Shown here in pieces: positions 18,865 to 31,884 of a DNA stretch of 64,000 bases; the first letter of the stretch is position 1; every line of letters begins with the position of its first letter. Both the position numbers and the translations under genes were made by a program. Under the pieces are notes generated by a model. It saw only the letters and a program-made list of their open reading frames with translations, did not search any database and was not told the origin of the DNA. This DNA is from Agarophyton chilense (taxonomy: Eukaryota; Rhodophyta; Florideophyceae; Gracilariales; Gracilariaceae): contig JARGXX010000088.1 of assembly GCA_030374765.1 (NCBI GenBank), positions 1,488,001-1,552,000 of the forward strand, read 5' to 3'.

Positions 18865-19879
18865 AAGTCATATCTCTCTCGAGAGATGAATTCGATCATC
18901 AATATACCGCCCTTTTTCTGACAGGTCGAGAAGCTCCCTTCATTTGAGGGTTGGTAATGAATTCCCCCAATCTCCCCAGTGATCAGCAAAGAGATATGAA
19001 TCAGGGGTAGTGGGAAGTGGCACCTGCCCCTTTTAAGGGTTTCAGTGACCAGGCTGCTAAGAGGTGCTTACACAACTCATGTAACATCATTGGGGTACCC
19101 AAACAATCAAAAAGAGTACCTGAGACTGCTTGGATTTTGATGGGAGTGTGTGACTGTTAGGTTTCGAACCGGGTCAGAAACCGATTGAGAAGTTGAACTA
19201 ATCCGCTTGGGATGTATCACACTGGATAAATAGCTCTGCTGAGGTGTACTCTGCGGAATTACGGTCACATCGTTTCTCTTCGTTCAGTTTCAGTCACAAA
19301 TAATCATTAAAGCGTAGAGAGAAAATATTCAAATGTCGGGTCTTTATGGTCTCAGGTCAGCTGTTCAATTTCGGGGACCTGTACTGCATCGATCGCCTAG
19401 CTCCCTGGGTTGGGCTATGATCACCTTAAGTTTTCATTATTTCCTCCACCCGTAGGGGACGGGAGAAGTTGAAGTCAAAGAAGAAGAAGAATAAAAAACT
19501 TTCGTTTTAAATAAGCCGCGGACTCCTTTCCCGCTGGAGCGAGTTGATTTCGCGGACTCCGTTCCCGCTTAAGTAGGTAGATCTTATATCCCCATCTACG
19601 AACAATTTTTGGTTCTGAAGAGGCTGTTCTTGGAACACTTCCGAATCTCAAGTTTCCCACTGACTACATTCTATGGCATCGTCGTCAACTAGCATACCTT
19701 CGCCGGTACAACGCTTTTCTCCGCGGTTAGCATTCTCGCCCCAGAGGATTCAATCTTCAACAACCGTGAAATGAAATCTTGGTTCGAGAAGTCCGTAAAA
19801 GAAAAGAGTACCATATTACGCCTCTGTGACTTCTCTCTTGCTATCGTCCGTACCTATGTGAACGACGACGAAAAAAACG

Positions 19880-22800
19880 GCCAAGGACCTTTGGGATGAA
19901 CTGCAGGGAGTGTACACCAAATGTAATACGCAAGCTGTTCAGAACATCCGTCATCGCTTAGACACTCCCGTCTTCAAATACAATGAAGACTGGAACAAGC
20001 ACGTGTCGAAGTTCTTGGAAAATCTTGGGGGTCTTGCAACCTTTGACGAAGAGCTTTCGGACATAGCAAAAGTGTCAAATATCATCCGAGGTCTTTCCGA
20101 CTCTTTTGTACCTTTCGCCATGTTGTCCAACATCACGGACGCCGGCTTTGACCTCATCTTAAATGCTGTCGAAGCCGAAGTGGCTCCTAGTTAGAACGCG
20201 AACAACCTGTAATAATCATCCGATCCGAATTTACTCCCTCGTCGTCAACACAACCTAAGGCTAACACGGGAAAAGGAATGGGCGCAGACAGCGTACTTGG
20301 CCGAAAAATTCATCTTAGAATAGGGATCGCGGCGACAACAACTGCTACTGCTGCGGTCTTCATTATCCTTACGCTCGAGACTGCTACAAACGCAAGCGAG
20401 AAGAATCCAACGACAAAAAGTCTTCGCGCAAATCCGACCGTCAAAAATATTCTTGCAATGATAGTGGTGGCAGAAACTCGGAGTACCGATCACAATACAG
20501 CCAAGATGGAAAAAGTCAATCTAACAGTAATTCACGCTTTGAAACAAGAGAGAATGGAAATGGAGGTAAAAACTTCAGCTCCCGATCGTACGTTGTGCAA
20601 AGAGGTGATGATATCCCGCCTTAATCTCCGTAACACTGTAATATGGCAAAATAAAGGAGTAAAATCGCGGTACTGTCACAACATAAAATCGATTCGGCCT
20701 ACATCGACTCTGGCGCTACCCACTCCTTCTTCCCTTCGCGAAAGTCGCTCATCCGCTACAAGCCCATAAAAATTGAGCTTTTACAAGCTGCTCCCTGCCC
20801 TGCTCGTCTTGTCGAGAAAAACTACGTATGGATACCTCTCAAAAATGCGACAGTCGTTGAAGCCTACCACGAACCGGCTTTCGAGGCCGACATACTATCC
20901 GTTGGTTTTCCTATCGTTTACTTCATGGTGTTATTTACCTCTACACAACGTCGTTATAATGGATGTTTCATCATGGACCCCCACCGTAAGCCCAAAGTCA
21001 TCTGGGAGACAACAAATCATAAAGGGCTCTTCACTATGAACCTTACTTTGCACGAAAAGGACAAATAGTCCATAGCCATCAATGCTATCAACATCAAACA
21101 GGACCTTGCTCTTGAATGGCATAGGGGCACTCGTCATTTGCACGCTACGAGATATCAAAACCTCTCAAGGGCTTTCGATTCCGTTCCATATTTACAACGC
21201 TCTATCCTCGATTCCCTAACCTCCATTACTTGCTTAACCTGTAGGATGAAATGGAAGCTACTCGTTCCTAGACCAAATTCCGTGACTCCATACAACCCAT
21301 TTGATCTAATACACATTGATGTATCTGGAAAGGTTTCGCCTTCCTTATCAGGTGCAATCTATGTCATCGCAATCCTAGATGACCTCACATCGAATTCTGA
21401 CGTATTTTTCACGAAGGACCAGAGCGGTCACACTATTCGAAAGCATATAGAATGGTACAAACTCCAATCAGAGGTGGAGCCTAACAGCCTTTTTGGCTTG
21501 AAAAAATGTTCGTATTGAAGGGACAGGCGAACACCGGAGTGAAGATTTGAAATGCTTCTTCTTCGAAAACGGTATCAACCTGGATTAATCTTCCGCATAC
21601 GCCTCTGAAAGCCACGGTGTAGCTGAAAGGCTTATTCAAGAACAATGGACCGGAAATCGCGTGCTCATATATGCAAGAAAGTCACCGATAGCCTTCTGGG
21701 CTGAAGCCATGAACCACGCGAACTGGCTCCGAAATCGTTCTCCTTCCTTGCAGATACCATAAAAAATTCCAATCCTTCAGTAAGACCCTACAAGCACAAT
21801 CAATTTCTCCCATATTCCCAAGGTTTGACCAACCTGATTATGATTTCGTCTACCGCCCTAAGACAGTGGCAACAAAAGTTCCTCCCACGTTCCAAATTTG
21901 CGTATTTTGTCAAATTCAATGCAAAACAACACTTCTTCACGTGTTTTTCGGGGAGAAAAAAAATTTGGTTATCACTGGCCGCTTCTTGGACTTCGAAGCC
22001 GTTAACTGCTCCCCACTTCCCAGTGCATGTCTTCTAGAAGGAATAACAAGAGAAAAGGAGACGGAGGACACAGAACCTTTCGGAAATGAATTGGACGCTC
22101 CCGACATGGAAGAACATCTGACCAAGGCAATAACCACCATGACACACAGGTTCCCCAACGTCTGGATCTCCAAGAAAACTCTAAACGACCCCTCAGTTCT
22201 GAGCAGCTTCAAAGAAGCCTGCACGGATTCCGGCTGGCGCGAAGCCACTGATCATGTAATTAATGCGCTCATTCATCGGAAATCATGAGAACTAGTTCCA
22301 CGTGATTCTTGAATGAAGCCAGTTCCATAGACTTCGGTGTTGAAGGAGAATGATGCTCGATGCGATCGGAAAGATATTTCTGAGGAAGCCACGCTGCTGT
22401 CTAGGTGAAAACAAGCAGAAGCCGTTGGTTGAATTTGATCCTTTGAAAACATACAATCCTGTGGCCTGTCCTGAAGCCCCCCGAATTCTACTTTCCTTTG
22501 CCGCTGCACAATATCTTGTTGTAAAAGTCGCTGACATACCCAAAGCCTACTTGTACGGACAGCTGGACGTAACAATCATCGTGGAACAGCCAACAAACTC
22601 GTGTGGAAAAATCTCGAAAAGCCAGATCACGCATGTAGACCACTCAATTCTTTGTATGGAGCAGTACAGGCTGCCGTGATATAGGGATCTCTCTTCTCAG
22701 ATTCTCTTCTTTCATTGAACTTTTTGACATCTGCATTGGTCTGCAGAGTACCATATTCCGGAAACAACCAAGTTTCATCATCTTGGCTGTTATCGTTGGC

Positions 22801-23785
22801 GATTGTGCGTCCGCCTCTAAAAGTTCAGAGCACCTCAGTCACCTTAAGGAGAATCTTTCGGCAAACTTCGATGTAGTAGTTTATGGGGAACTCAAGGCAT
22901 TCATCGGATGGAGCATTCAACATTCTTCATTCCGCATAAAAGGTCACACAGTACGGATACGCTCTGCAAGTGCTCAAGCAGTTTGGCATGCAGGACTCCA
23001 ACCCAGTAGGGTCACCTTTATTAACTGCAGCAGATCTTCTATCAACCAAGGGAAACGAAAACATACTCTTCGCAAGCGATCATGCGAACTATCGCTCTGG
23101 AATTCGTGGACTTCTTTATATAGCGATATCTACCTGCCCGGATCTTTTTTATTCAATTTTGGCTCTTTCAAAATATATAAACAACCCTTTTGAACGACAC
23201 TACTCTCTACTGAAACGATTTTTCAAGTACCTGTTTGATACTATTAATCATGGACTTAACTTTCCATCTGGTCGTTCCATTTCCTCCGCTTCTCTTCGTT
23301 CGTTTGCTGACACCGATTAGAGAGGATGTATTAAGACAAGTAGATCCACAGTTTGGTATGTAATCGTCTTCAACAACGCAATAATTTTGTGGAAGTCTAA
23401 GCGACAAACTTTGATTGCTCTCTTCTCAGCGGAAGGAGAATATGTCGCGCTTTCTACATGTGCAAAGGAAATTACTTGGACAAGGAAACTGTTTTGGAAA
23501 TTCGCACAACACCAGACTTGGATCGAAGACTGGTGGTACGAAGCTATGAAGGTCCTGATTCACAGCTCGGATACATTGTCCTTGACCATCAACCCACAGA
23601 TTTCTGGTCGAAATAAGTACATTCACTTGAAGATGTACTATGTCAGAGAGTTATCTCGTATAGAAGTTGATGAACTCGAACATATTCCCAGGAGTCTACC
23701 GATAGCTGATAAACTGACAAAGTTTGCATCCCTCCAAATTGTAAGGAGGATGGTCGGATTGATAACACATGAGTCGTTCTTTTGA
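19880..23785 (+). pseudogene. Ty1/copia polyprotein remnant
   Basis: Scattered plus-strand fragments in copia order, integrase before RT. A gag (UBN2-like) piece lies at 19910-20194. GAG-pre-integrase and integrase core lie at 21138-21760 (CLTCRMKWKLLVP, DLIHIDVSGKVSPSLSGAIY, ILDDLTS; later AFWAEAMNHANWLRNRSPS). RT lies at about 22160-23320 (FDPLKTYNPVACPEAPRILL, VKVADIPKAYLYGQLD; then GMQDSNPVGSPL and RSGIRGLLYIA). RNase H lies at 23387-23785 (SAEGEYVALSTCAKEITW; LTINPQISGRNKYIHLKMYY). The YVDD box is IVGD. Many stops and shifts make it inactive. A possible PBS (TGGTTCTGA near 19609) lies upstream, and an LTR-like TGTTAGGTTTCGAACC starts near 19157 with no second copy seen. Confidence 0.85.
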
Positions 23786-24241
23786 ATAATTATAGATATT
23801 TCTAACTACTACTACACTTAGTTTTTGTTCTCCTTTCTTGATTTTGTTTTTATTACAGGGTCTTGTTCTGAATTGTTGTTTTGGTTTTCTTTTGAGTTTT
23901 TGTTTCTTCTTCACAATCCTTATTCTTTTTACACAGAGAACGCTTATATTTGTCCCAATAGGTTTCTATGTGTTCTGGGTTTTGAAGTCTACTGATGTGA
24001 ATGAAATGGTTTCAATGTGCTGTAGCTACGTAAGAAATTTGTTTTACAGTTTGGTCTATGAATTTTTGATCACGATGCCTCTCACTTCTGAAAGATGCTG
24101 CGCAGGGAAGAGACAATTCTCGATAGGAGATGTCTAAGTTGTTTTGTTTATTGTTGTTGGACTGATCCTTAGTTCAATATTTAAAGTGGTGGATGTTGAA
24201 GCCTTGGCGCTTCACGTTTAGGGACGGTGTTAATATTCGTG

Positions 24242-24408
24242 CGTCTCATGCAAGGCGAAAGCGCAGCACGACACACGCATCATTACGGGTGCCCTTCGCC
24301 GTGTTCAGTAGCTTGCACTGAAATAAATAAAATGCACGGGCGCCCGCGGTGGTGACAGCAACAGTCGGTCAAGGCCAAAGGAAGAGAGAGGCATCGGCTC
24401 TCTGATTT
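24242..24408 (+). repeat. Right copy of diverged direct repeat flanking a copia remnant
   Basis: Partner of 18517-18690. TGTTAATATT at 24228 could be the left edge of a 3' LTR. It lies about 460 bp after the copia RNase H stop. Confidence 0.6.
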
Positions 24409-24429
24409 TCAACAAACACATGTTCTATT

Positions 24430-26217
24430 ATGAGGCGCGCTACGAAAAATCAAACTATCATCACATGATTTAAAAAGCTTGTTTCACAAAATCTAACATT
24501 AAATATGCGCGCCTTTGAACAGACGACCGTTTGCGGTCTTCAAACCTTTGAGGATGCCCCACTCTCTCTTCGGGTTAGTGGTCGTCAGCAAGCTCCAAAG
24601 CGTGTTTTTTGGCTCGGCCTAAGTCTCTGCAAGCCTTAGGAGTTTGCATTACACGTGCATGACGAATGTTTCTCTCCAGGGAAAGCTTGATCAGACGTCA
24701 AATGTTAGCATTACGCTCCGTAAACACAGCTGTTGTACATGATGTTCTGCTTCCTTTCACTTTCATGCGCGTGCAATCCCATATTCACAAACAACCTCAA
24801 CTATCGCACCAGAGGTCAAGTGGAAGCCGCTCCTAGTATTATTTCAAACTTATTCGTTTTTATCGACTACAAAAACTCTCGAAAAAGTACGATGCCTCTC
24901 TGAAAAACTATCTTATATTTTCTTAACTATATTTTCACTTACCTCTCTAACGTTGTTTTTTAAAAGGTATTGCTGTAGCGGGGTTAAAATTGGTTCTGTT
25001 AACTCTTAACTATAAATATCTGTCCTGTGAAAACCACAGCGTATGTTTGTTTCTGTGTGCGAGATGAAGTATGCGTTACTGATACCTTGGCCAATATCAA
25101 ATGCCTAAAGTTTCTTGCTTCTGTTGCCCAGCTTCGTACTGCCCACTTTTTACATGTAACTTATGTATGAATTAAAAACTCCCGCATCGAGAGAATTAAT
25201 TATATCCTTAAAGCCCGCTAGGTGCAAAAAGTCGCACCTAATAATAAATGACGATAACAAGGTTTTCCTCTTATGCGCGACAAAGGGAACCTTAGAGCCT
25301 TTATAAGGGCTGTACTATTCGTACTCTGGCTTTTATGTGGCTATCTTTGATCCGATTGTGGGGGTTTCTCTGGATTCGCGATCCCTTTTGGAACATTACA
25401 CACATTGCTGAGTAGCAATCAGACCGAAATTGGCCCCTTAAAACCGTTCTCACTCGCTCGTCCGACCGGACATCCTCCCCCATCGGCGCACCTCAGAATG
25501 TCTCACTTGCGCTTGTTCACGCCATAAGAAGCCCTGTAGTTCGACCCGCAACTGCGAGAAGGCGAACTACAAACGGCGAGATGAGCCCGTTGCATCACAT
25601 AGCTGCTGTGACAAGCGGCGAGGCGCCAAGAGTCCTCGTAAATGAAAGAGTTGGAAGCACTGGCATGGATATTTGAGGCGAAGAAATAGGAGGCTGGTGC
25701 GACCGAAGGGATTTAGGCAGGGTAGAGCTCTAGGAAGAGCTCGAGGGCGTGCATGGTCAGAGCAAGCCGCTTGGTTGAAGATGCTAGCGAAGGCTGGACG
25801 AGTGGTGTGACACAGTGCACAAATTTGGTGATGAAAAAAGAGGTCTCCGACAACATTTTTCAGCACCTTGCGAGGCTGAGATGTAAAGAGGCTTTGACTA
25901 ACATGAAGTTGGAAACGGGAGTGGAAAGACCTTTGCAAACGCGCTGCGGTTTTGTTGTTTTATTAATGAACGGACTACTTCTTCAGCCGTTTGAATGATG
26001 GAATTAGTTTGTACAACTATTCCACATCTCATCACCACTATTTTTATTGTCGGACATGTATCGCTACCTGGCAGTTCTATTTTTTTTCACACGACCGGGT
26101 TCAGCTTTGATAACTCTATTTGGGTGTCACGGCAAGCTGAAAGCACACCACCATCCCTTACTCTAATGTGCTACATAGCCTATAACATTCTCGCGTATAC
26201 ACCAAAAGGAAGAATTT
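24430..26217. other. Low-information intergenic DNA
   Basis: About 1.8 kb, AT-rich to 25300. Short frames overlap on both strands at 25567-25998, but no domain is recognisable and no RNA gene is seen. Confidence 0.4.
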
Positions 26218-26867
26218 GTGATGGGAAATGGACGCGGTCTTCTCAGCAGGATCACACTAGAACTTTTGTCTGAGTTTGAGGCTATTACCTTCCGAGAGAC
26301 CCGCAAGAATTTCTTCGTCTCTCTGCACCAAATGGAATCCTTAGACAGCGAACTCTTCAGAACTCTCGCAGCCGATAATCCGGTCAAGACGTTGAGATAG
26401 CACAAAACTGAAAAAGAAGGCCATTTTGCTGACGCAGTGGCTGACGCCTTATTTCGTTTAATCTTGGCACTTTGGTACGGAAGAAGAGACGAGGCCAATC
26501 GTAGTCAATGAAGAAGTTGTTGGAGATTCTGTTGGATGGAAGGGGTGAGAAATCGTTGGCAGGCTGCATTATTACAGCAGGCAGAGGGTATTTGAAGGAC
26601 TCTTTTATGGAGACGTTAATGGAGTTTGAACTACAGAACTCTTCCGGTGACAATGGATCTCATGAGAAAACATTAGGGGAGTGGTTTAGGATGTTAAGCA
26701 GAGATTTGTTCAGCGTAAAAGTCTCAACGGAGGCCGTGAAGCGCGGTAAAGCGAACGAGGCTGCAGTGATTAGATCACTGGAAGGATTGGAACCTGTAAA
26801 AGCTGTGTTTGATGTCGGGACATTGGCAATGATGTGTAGTCGGTACATTGCATGTTCGCCGGATTGA
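26218..26867 (+). pseudogene. Possible DDE transposase fragment
   Basis: Two neighbouring plus-strand frames. The first (26218-26400) reads SEFEAITFRETRKNFFVSLH. The second (26508-26867) reads KKLLEILLDGRGEKSLAGCI, then ITAGRGYLKDSFMETLMEF. The ITA-x-RGY-x-K pattern resembles the region around a catalytic Asp in several eukaryotic DDE transposases (TADRGYGK-like), with Gly where Asp would stand. The superfamily is not determined. The fragment sits in transposon debris and lacks the rest of a nuclease domain. Confidence 0.35.
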
Positions 26868-27249
26868 ATTCCTTCCTTAGAAATTGTAATATTTTACAAA
26901 TGGTCATATGTCCAGATTTTAGTGGATTTTGAGGACCAAAAGCTTGTCATGGCGTCGATCGAGATTAGGACTAAGGTGAGAGCAACGATTCTTGGTGCAG
27001 TTTTGTATCTGTCGTCGGCGGATGTATTGCGGTGCATATTTCGTATATGCGTGTTTCGGGAGCACATTTGACGAACCATTTACCAGTCATCAGTGTTTCA
27101 GTTGGAACTGTGCGTGTATATTGCGGCTGGAGAGACTGTAGTGCTTTTTGTTCTGGTGATAAGAATACCAGTTCTGTCTCGAGACCTCTTTCAGAGATCG
27201 ATTGTTCTGTTCGCCGAGCCCCTGGTAGAGTGAGCCTTTAGAGATGATA

Positions 27250-28183
27250 TGGTTGACCCGCCTTTTGTCGATGTCGACAATCCGCAGGAGTTGCAGACAA
27301 AGCTGAAATTTGAGAGATTTTTGAAAAGCACGTGAAAGACAACGGCTTTTTTATTCCACTCGAGTTGGTCAAGCATACATGGTAGAGCTTTTACTCAAAG
27401 AATAAAGCAGCCGTTGATGGTGCCACACAACAGCGCGTGATAATGCAAAGCTCTACTTCGTACTTCAAAAGGGAATAGAAGATGGTCTTTCAGATTATCA
27501 AGACCTTAGCAGTCATTTCATTTGTTGCTTCAGAGATGTTTCAGAGGCAGGATAAACTTTAATCTGAAGAGAAAGTCTATCGGATAATACCTCAACTCGT
27601 TAAACAAGGTGCAAAAAGCCCCAGACTTTATGTTCGACGTAGCGCAAGAGAGGTTGAGCTACGCTCTTAGCCTTCAGATGGAAGCCAGAAATTAGGATGG
27701 CGCAGAAAAATTAATGCAACGAGTACCGAGGAAGCCAAGCGGCTCATCAAACTTGCGCATACAAGGAAGCACAATAAGTTGAACTTCTTCAATTCAACTC
27801 ACGACATTGCACTCCAACTTTCTGTCCAAGGTCACTACGCAGGTCAAGGCACACTTCCAAACTGCGCGTTTTGGGAACAGCATAACCAAGGGGGACACTG
27901 CACGACTTTAAAATGCAATTTTGGCTCTGTTCATTGGTGTCTAAAGCTACCACCAGGTTAAAGGAAGAGCTGCTTTCACATATGGCACAGTGCAAAGCCC
28001 TTGAAAGCTCGCAGAATCCCTGCGGGAGCGTCTTTAGCATCAAAAAGCAGTGAAGGGAGAACCACAGCAGAAAATGGGTCATTGAATCAAGAAAAAAGTG
28101 CGGGTCAACCTTATTCTAGAGAATATGAAAGCCGTGTGGCGGACGAGGACTCAGAGAACAAAGAGCCCACATCCGTGGACTGA
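27250..28183 (+). pseudogene. gag-like remnant with zinc-finger pattern
   Basis: Frame-shifted plus-strand pieces reading like a nucleocapsid precursor: a helical segment (IEDGLSDYQDLSSHF near 27475), FMFDVAQERLSYALSLQMEA (near 27625) and FFNSTHDIALQLSVQGHYAG (from 27785). Next comes a Cys/His cluster, CAFWEQHNQGGHCTT...GSVHWC (about 27862-27945). It ends with acidic EYESRVADEDSENKEPTSVD. Spacing of Cys and His is compatible with a degraded CCHC-type knuckle. No matching protease or RT follows before the MITE at 28369. The family is unassigned. Confidence 0.35.
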
Positions 28184-28368
28184 CAATTCATTGCATCAGT
28201 ACCAAGATCGAAAAGGAGGCGGACGAGTGAAGAGGCTGTGCGCTACCGGCTTATACGAGGACTGTATTGGGATAAATTATACGCGTTAGGTACAATGTTT
28301 TGCGAACCGTGTCTGACAATATGATTTTGGGCATTTGTTACGAGGTGTTTGATACGAAACTTGATGAA

Positions 28369-28800
28369 TGGGTCGCTCCTGAAATTCCAAATCGCAAATT
28401 GAGTGCACTCAAATTCAGCGATTCAGACCATTTGAGTGTACTCAATTTGCCCAAAGTGGTTATGGCTGGGCCCCGTCAAAGCATTTGATCAAGGACGCAA
28501 ACATCAAATATGGGGCCATCAAAGCCACCGAAACCCCATACCAACCAGAAATAGAAACTCGCGCCATGTAGCGCCATAAACGGCAAACAGGCCATCTGAG
28601 CGATCAAAACGTCTTCTCTCTAAACAAAAGTTGCTTGGTGGAGTGTTTGTAGGCATCAATTCGCGACTCATGAGACGGTGCTAACATTCAGTGCTCATTT
28701 TGATACTGAATATCAATGACCATTCTTTTAGCGGCAGACTAACCTAATCGCAAATTGAGATTTGCGCAGGGCGCGCAATTTGAAATTCAGGAGCGACCCA
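28369..28800. mobile_element. MITE-like element with inverted termini
   Basis: A 432-bp unit bounded by TGGGTCGCTCCTGAAATTCC on the left and its inverted counterpart GAAATTCAGGAGCGACCCA on the right. Fifteen terminal bases are perfectly inverted and the match continues imperfectly inward. No coding capacity. No clear target duplication was identified, so the superfamily is open. A long internal hairpin lies near the left end. Confidence 0.65.
28395..28449. repeat. 20-bp-stem hairpin inside the MITE
   Basis: CAAATTGAGTGCACTCAAAT (28395-28414) pairs with ATTTGAGTGTACTCAATTTG (28430-28449) at 19 of 20 positions, with a 15-nt loop. TTGAGTGCACTCAA is also a perfect palindrome by itself. Confidence 0.85.
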
Positions 28801-31232
28801 ATAAACGCCGTAAACCACTTTCTTTGAACACCTGTATACAATTATGTCTTTGTTTAACTGAATATTTCTTTAGTTATGAGTCTACAAAGTCAATATGCGT
28901 TTTTTCGCCACTTCAAATCTAACATTTGGTATATGACACGTGTGCGCCTACAGAGAAATGACAATGACATTGTTCTCTTTAGCAGGTTCAATTTTTTTAT
29001 CAGAAGAGAGCGCCATACCAATCCACGAACAGCCAAAGAAGTTGATCGTTTCGAAGAGGCGCTTTTGTTTCTTCCACAAATCCTCGCGCTCAATGGGAGA
29101 CTATATTGTGGTCCTCTACAGGTGGGTTTCGTCGGAGGAGGTAACATGAAGGCAAAATAGAATAAAGAAAGTTTATTCATTCTTGGGGTTTCCTGTAGTG
29201 GGCAAAAATTTCGGGAAATACAATAGCGGGTTTGATCGCAGCTCCGTTTGCAGATACAATATTCATGAACGTGACCCTTTCCAGATATCTTTTCATGGTA
29301 AGAGCTTTATGAAAAAGCCGAGCTCTTGTCAAACCAATACCTTTTTGAAAGCTTCAGCCTTTTAACTTCCTAATGAAGCGCCGAATTGATCAGTGTTGAA
29401 GTTGAACCAAGGATCCTTTATTTTATACCAATTCACAGAAGGCTAAACCCTGTAACTATGCTTTGTCAGGTTTTCAGGACTAGCAGCACGGAATCTTTTG
29501 CCTTCCATCATTTGTGCATGCTGTATGTGCAAGTTGTTTTGATTTAGAAGTAAAGTTACCCATTTTTCGGAAGGGTGGTTGTCAAAGAATCCCATATTCG
29601 CTTGTGGAGCGTTGAGAAAACTGGAGCCGTTCTCCTGGACTACATCACGTAGACCATTATTGGTGGGCGGCGTATTGTGTTCTGTATAGTGACAAAAGCC
29701 TTCTACGTTTCTATTTTCTCCAACTGCAGTCATTGCGGGAATTCATTTTCTTATGGCAAAAGTGAAATGGATGTCTCTTGGATGTATCAGCCGTGACTCT
29801 AGAGTGATATATGTCCAAGACTTTTATGCTCTTTCCAATGTTCCAGCTTTTTCTACATGCTTGTTTGATAGAGTTTGCAACAAAGCATTGCACTGAAATG
29901 GTTCGAACACCGCAATTTACAGAATGGCATTATCCCATGGCATTTTGAGATGGTGGAACGGTTTCCAGCGCAACGCTTTTGTTTGAGAGAAAATTTAAGA
30001 GCCGCAAAATATACTGTTCGAAAGAAGAAAGAAGGCTTTTTAAAAATGTCTTATCGTACCTAATATCTGACAATTTGTCTTCCTCGCTGTGATAGGATTC
30101 TTATTGTTTATATACTTTTTGTTGGACCACTCTCCAAACTCGTGAAAACGTGGAAAGAACTGCGTTGTCGTTTTCAGGATTTTTCTCTATTTATGGTTCG
30201 GAGGGCTAGGCGGCAAGCTTCTTTCCGCTGACCAGAAAAGAACGCTTTTGACGATGTTAAAGCTCTCCATATTCGCAAAAAAGCTTTTGATTTTGTATCA
30301 TTTGAGATGCACTTTGAATCGAATGATCGAAAAGTATCGAAGTCGATATACAGCATGCTTAAGCTATTCCTGATACTACAGTCGGTAACGAGATACTATG
30401 AGAATAATAATTCATGGAAAGATTCGAACTTAGGATTAATTTATTAGCACTATATTACACTAAATTAGTACGGTGTGACCACCAAATACATTATTTTTAG
30501 AATAATTATCTTGTGGCCCACCACAGCGTAGAAATTATACTACAGTAGCTCCTTTTCTTCCAGGCAGAATAAGGGGCACTTTGCCCTGGGTGAGGAAGGC
30601 GAGGCCAACCAACAAACAACTTGTCAGCATCCTGGTGTTCGCCAGGAATCCTGAAGTCACTATCCACTAAGGAGCACCTTTAGCCTCTGTGCTAGTCTCA
30701 TTTGAGCTATAGCTTTTGTGCCGAGGATACCCTCCCCTTTACGCTGTTTATGGCTTCTTTATTGTTTGTGTTGTGTGTTGTTTTCATTGTTTTGTTGTTC
30801 TTTTGTTACTGTCCAGGGTTCATTGAGCCGATCTCGTGTGTCTTACGTACCGCCCTACGTACAGTATTATCTCGTGTTTGCACGTATCTTTCTACTTCTT
30901 AGGCTACCCTGATCATCCCCTTTTGCACAATTTCTTTCAAGGACAGTGGAACGCTTCCTGTGATATCTTCTGTAGACATCCCCCTGCTATCGAGTACGGT
31001 ACAGTTTCTAGAGAAATTCCACAAATAATAGTCTCTCGTCTTAGAAACAAGTGCACTTGTCTGTAAGAATGTGTCAACCAAACCGGAACTTTTTTGTCTC
31101 GCACGTCATTGGATCCTCGTTGAATTCTTTTCTACGAGGTACCTCGATCGATGAACCCACCTTGAAACGTCATCAAAAAATCTCTGTCTTCAGAAGATCT
31201 CCGGAAAGGGATCTGATCTTTTGCTAAGTTCA
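28801..31232. other. Low-information DNA between MITE and old gypsy copy
   Basis: About 2.4 kb with many short frames on both strands and no domain I can name. The part near 30400-30550 is AT-rich. 30750-30830 is T/G-rich, in the style of an LTR leader, but has no partner copy in the window. Confidence 0.4.
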
Positions 31233-31879
31233 TCGGTCAATCTGAAGTATATTTGTGAAAATTTGTGAATTATAGCTTTTTATTATATTTGCTAGAGGTT
31301 TTCTTATCGATATCGTAAGGCTCCAGGATATGAATTGTAGTGGGTCACCACCCAGCAGCTTCTGAAGGTGATTAAAACCGACCTCGAGATTGCAGGCATC
31401 GTTGTCTTAGATATATCAAAAGTTCTGCTGGGGAATGGCCAATATCGGAAAGGGTGTTAACCGCTGTTGGAGCTCATCGAAGGCTTCGTATTAGGGATCA
31501 GTAAGCGTTTTGAAATATGTGGTCTATACTTTCTCCAATTTTCAGTTCAGGGGAGCCAGGTGGTGTGCAAATTTAGAAATAAACCGTTGGAACACGTTAT
31601 AGAGGCCCAGGCACGAATGGGTGTTCGTTTGGTTCGTTGGAGGCTTCGCCTATGGAACTGCATTGTATGCCTTACTAGATAATTCAACGTTTCCAGGTCC
31701 GATGACATGAAATAATTAGTTGACGGTGTTACGGAAGAATTGGAACTTATCTAAGCGGAAGGCAAAACCGGCAGACTGTATCAAATTCAGAACATTATCC
31801 ACATGCTTAGAATGCTCCTTAAACGTATGGGAGTATTCAATGACATCATCCATGTAAAACAAGGCAAACTGCCACTAAA
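31233..31879 (-). pseudogene. Old gypsy element 4: RT catalytic part to RNase H
   Basis: Reading the minus strand from 31879 downward gives WQFALFYMDDVIEYSHTFKE (RT catalytic box YMDD), a cysteine-less thumb, then LFHVIGPGNVELS, CLGLYNVFQRFISKFAHHLA and AFDELQQRLTPFPILAIP. An RNase H start follows (DNDAC...PLQFISWSL). Several in-frame stops are present. The frame is interrupted exactly at the TSD of element 2. The missing N-terminal RT half lies at 43643-44196, on the far side of that insertion. This is the oldest, most eroded gypsy copy in the window. Confidence 0.85.
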
Positions 31880-31884
31880 CTTAT
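31880..31884. repeat. TSD of gypsy element 2, left copy
   Basis: CTTAT, repeated at 43638-43642. Confidence 0.88.

Noticed and set aside
19360-19385. TTCAATTTCGGGGACCTGTA, similar to the mariner TIR
   Set aside because: No inverted partner, no TA flanks and an inserted base; at most a mariner scrap.
30750-30905. T/G-rich stretch resembling gypsy LTR leader
   Set aside because: No second copy, TSD or PBS was found to support an LTR.
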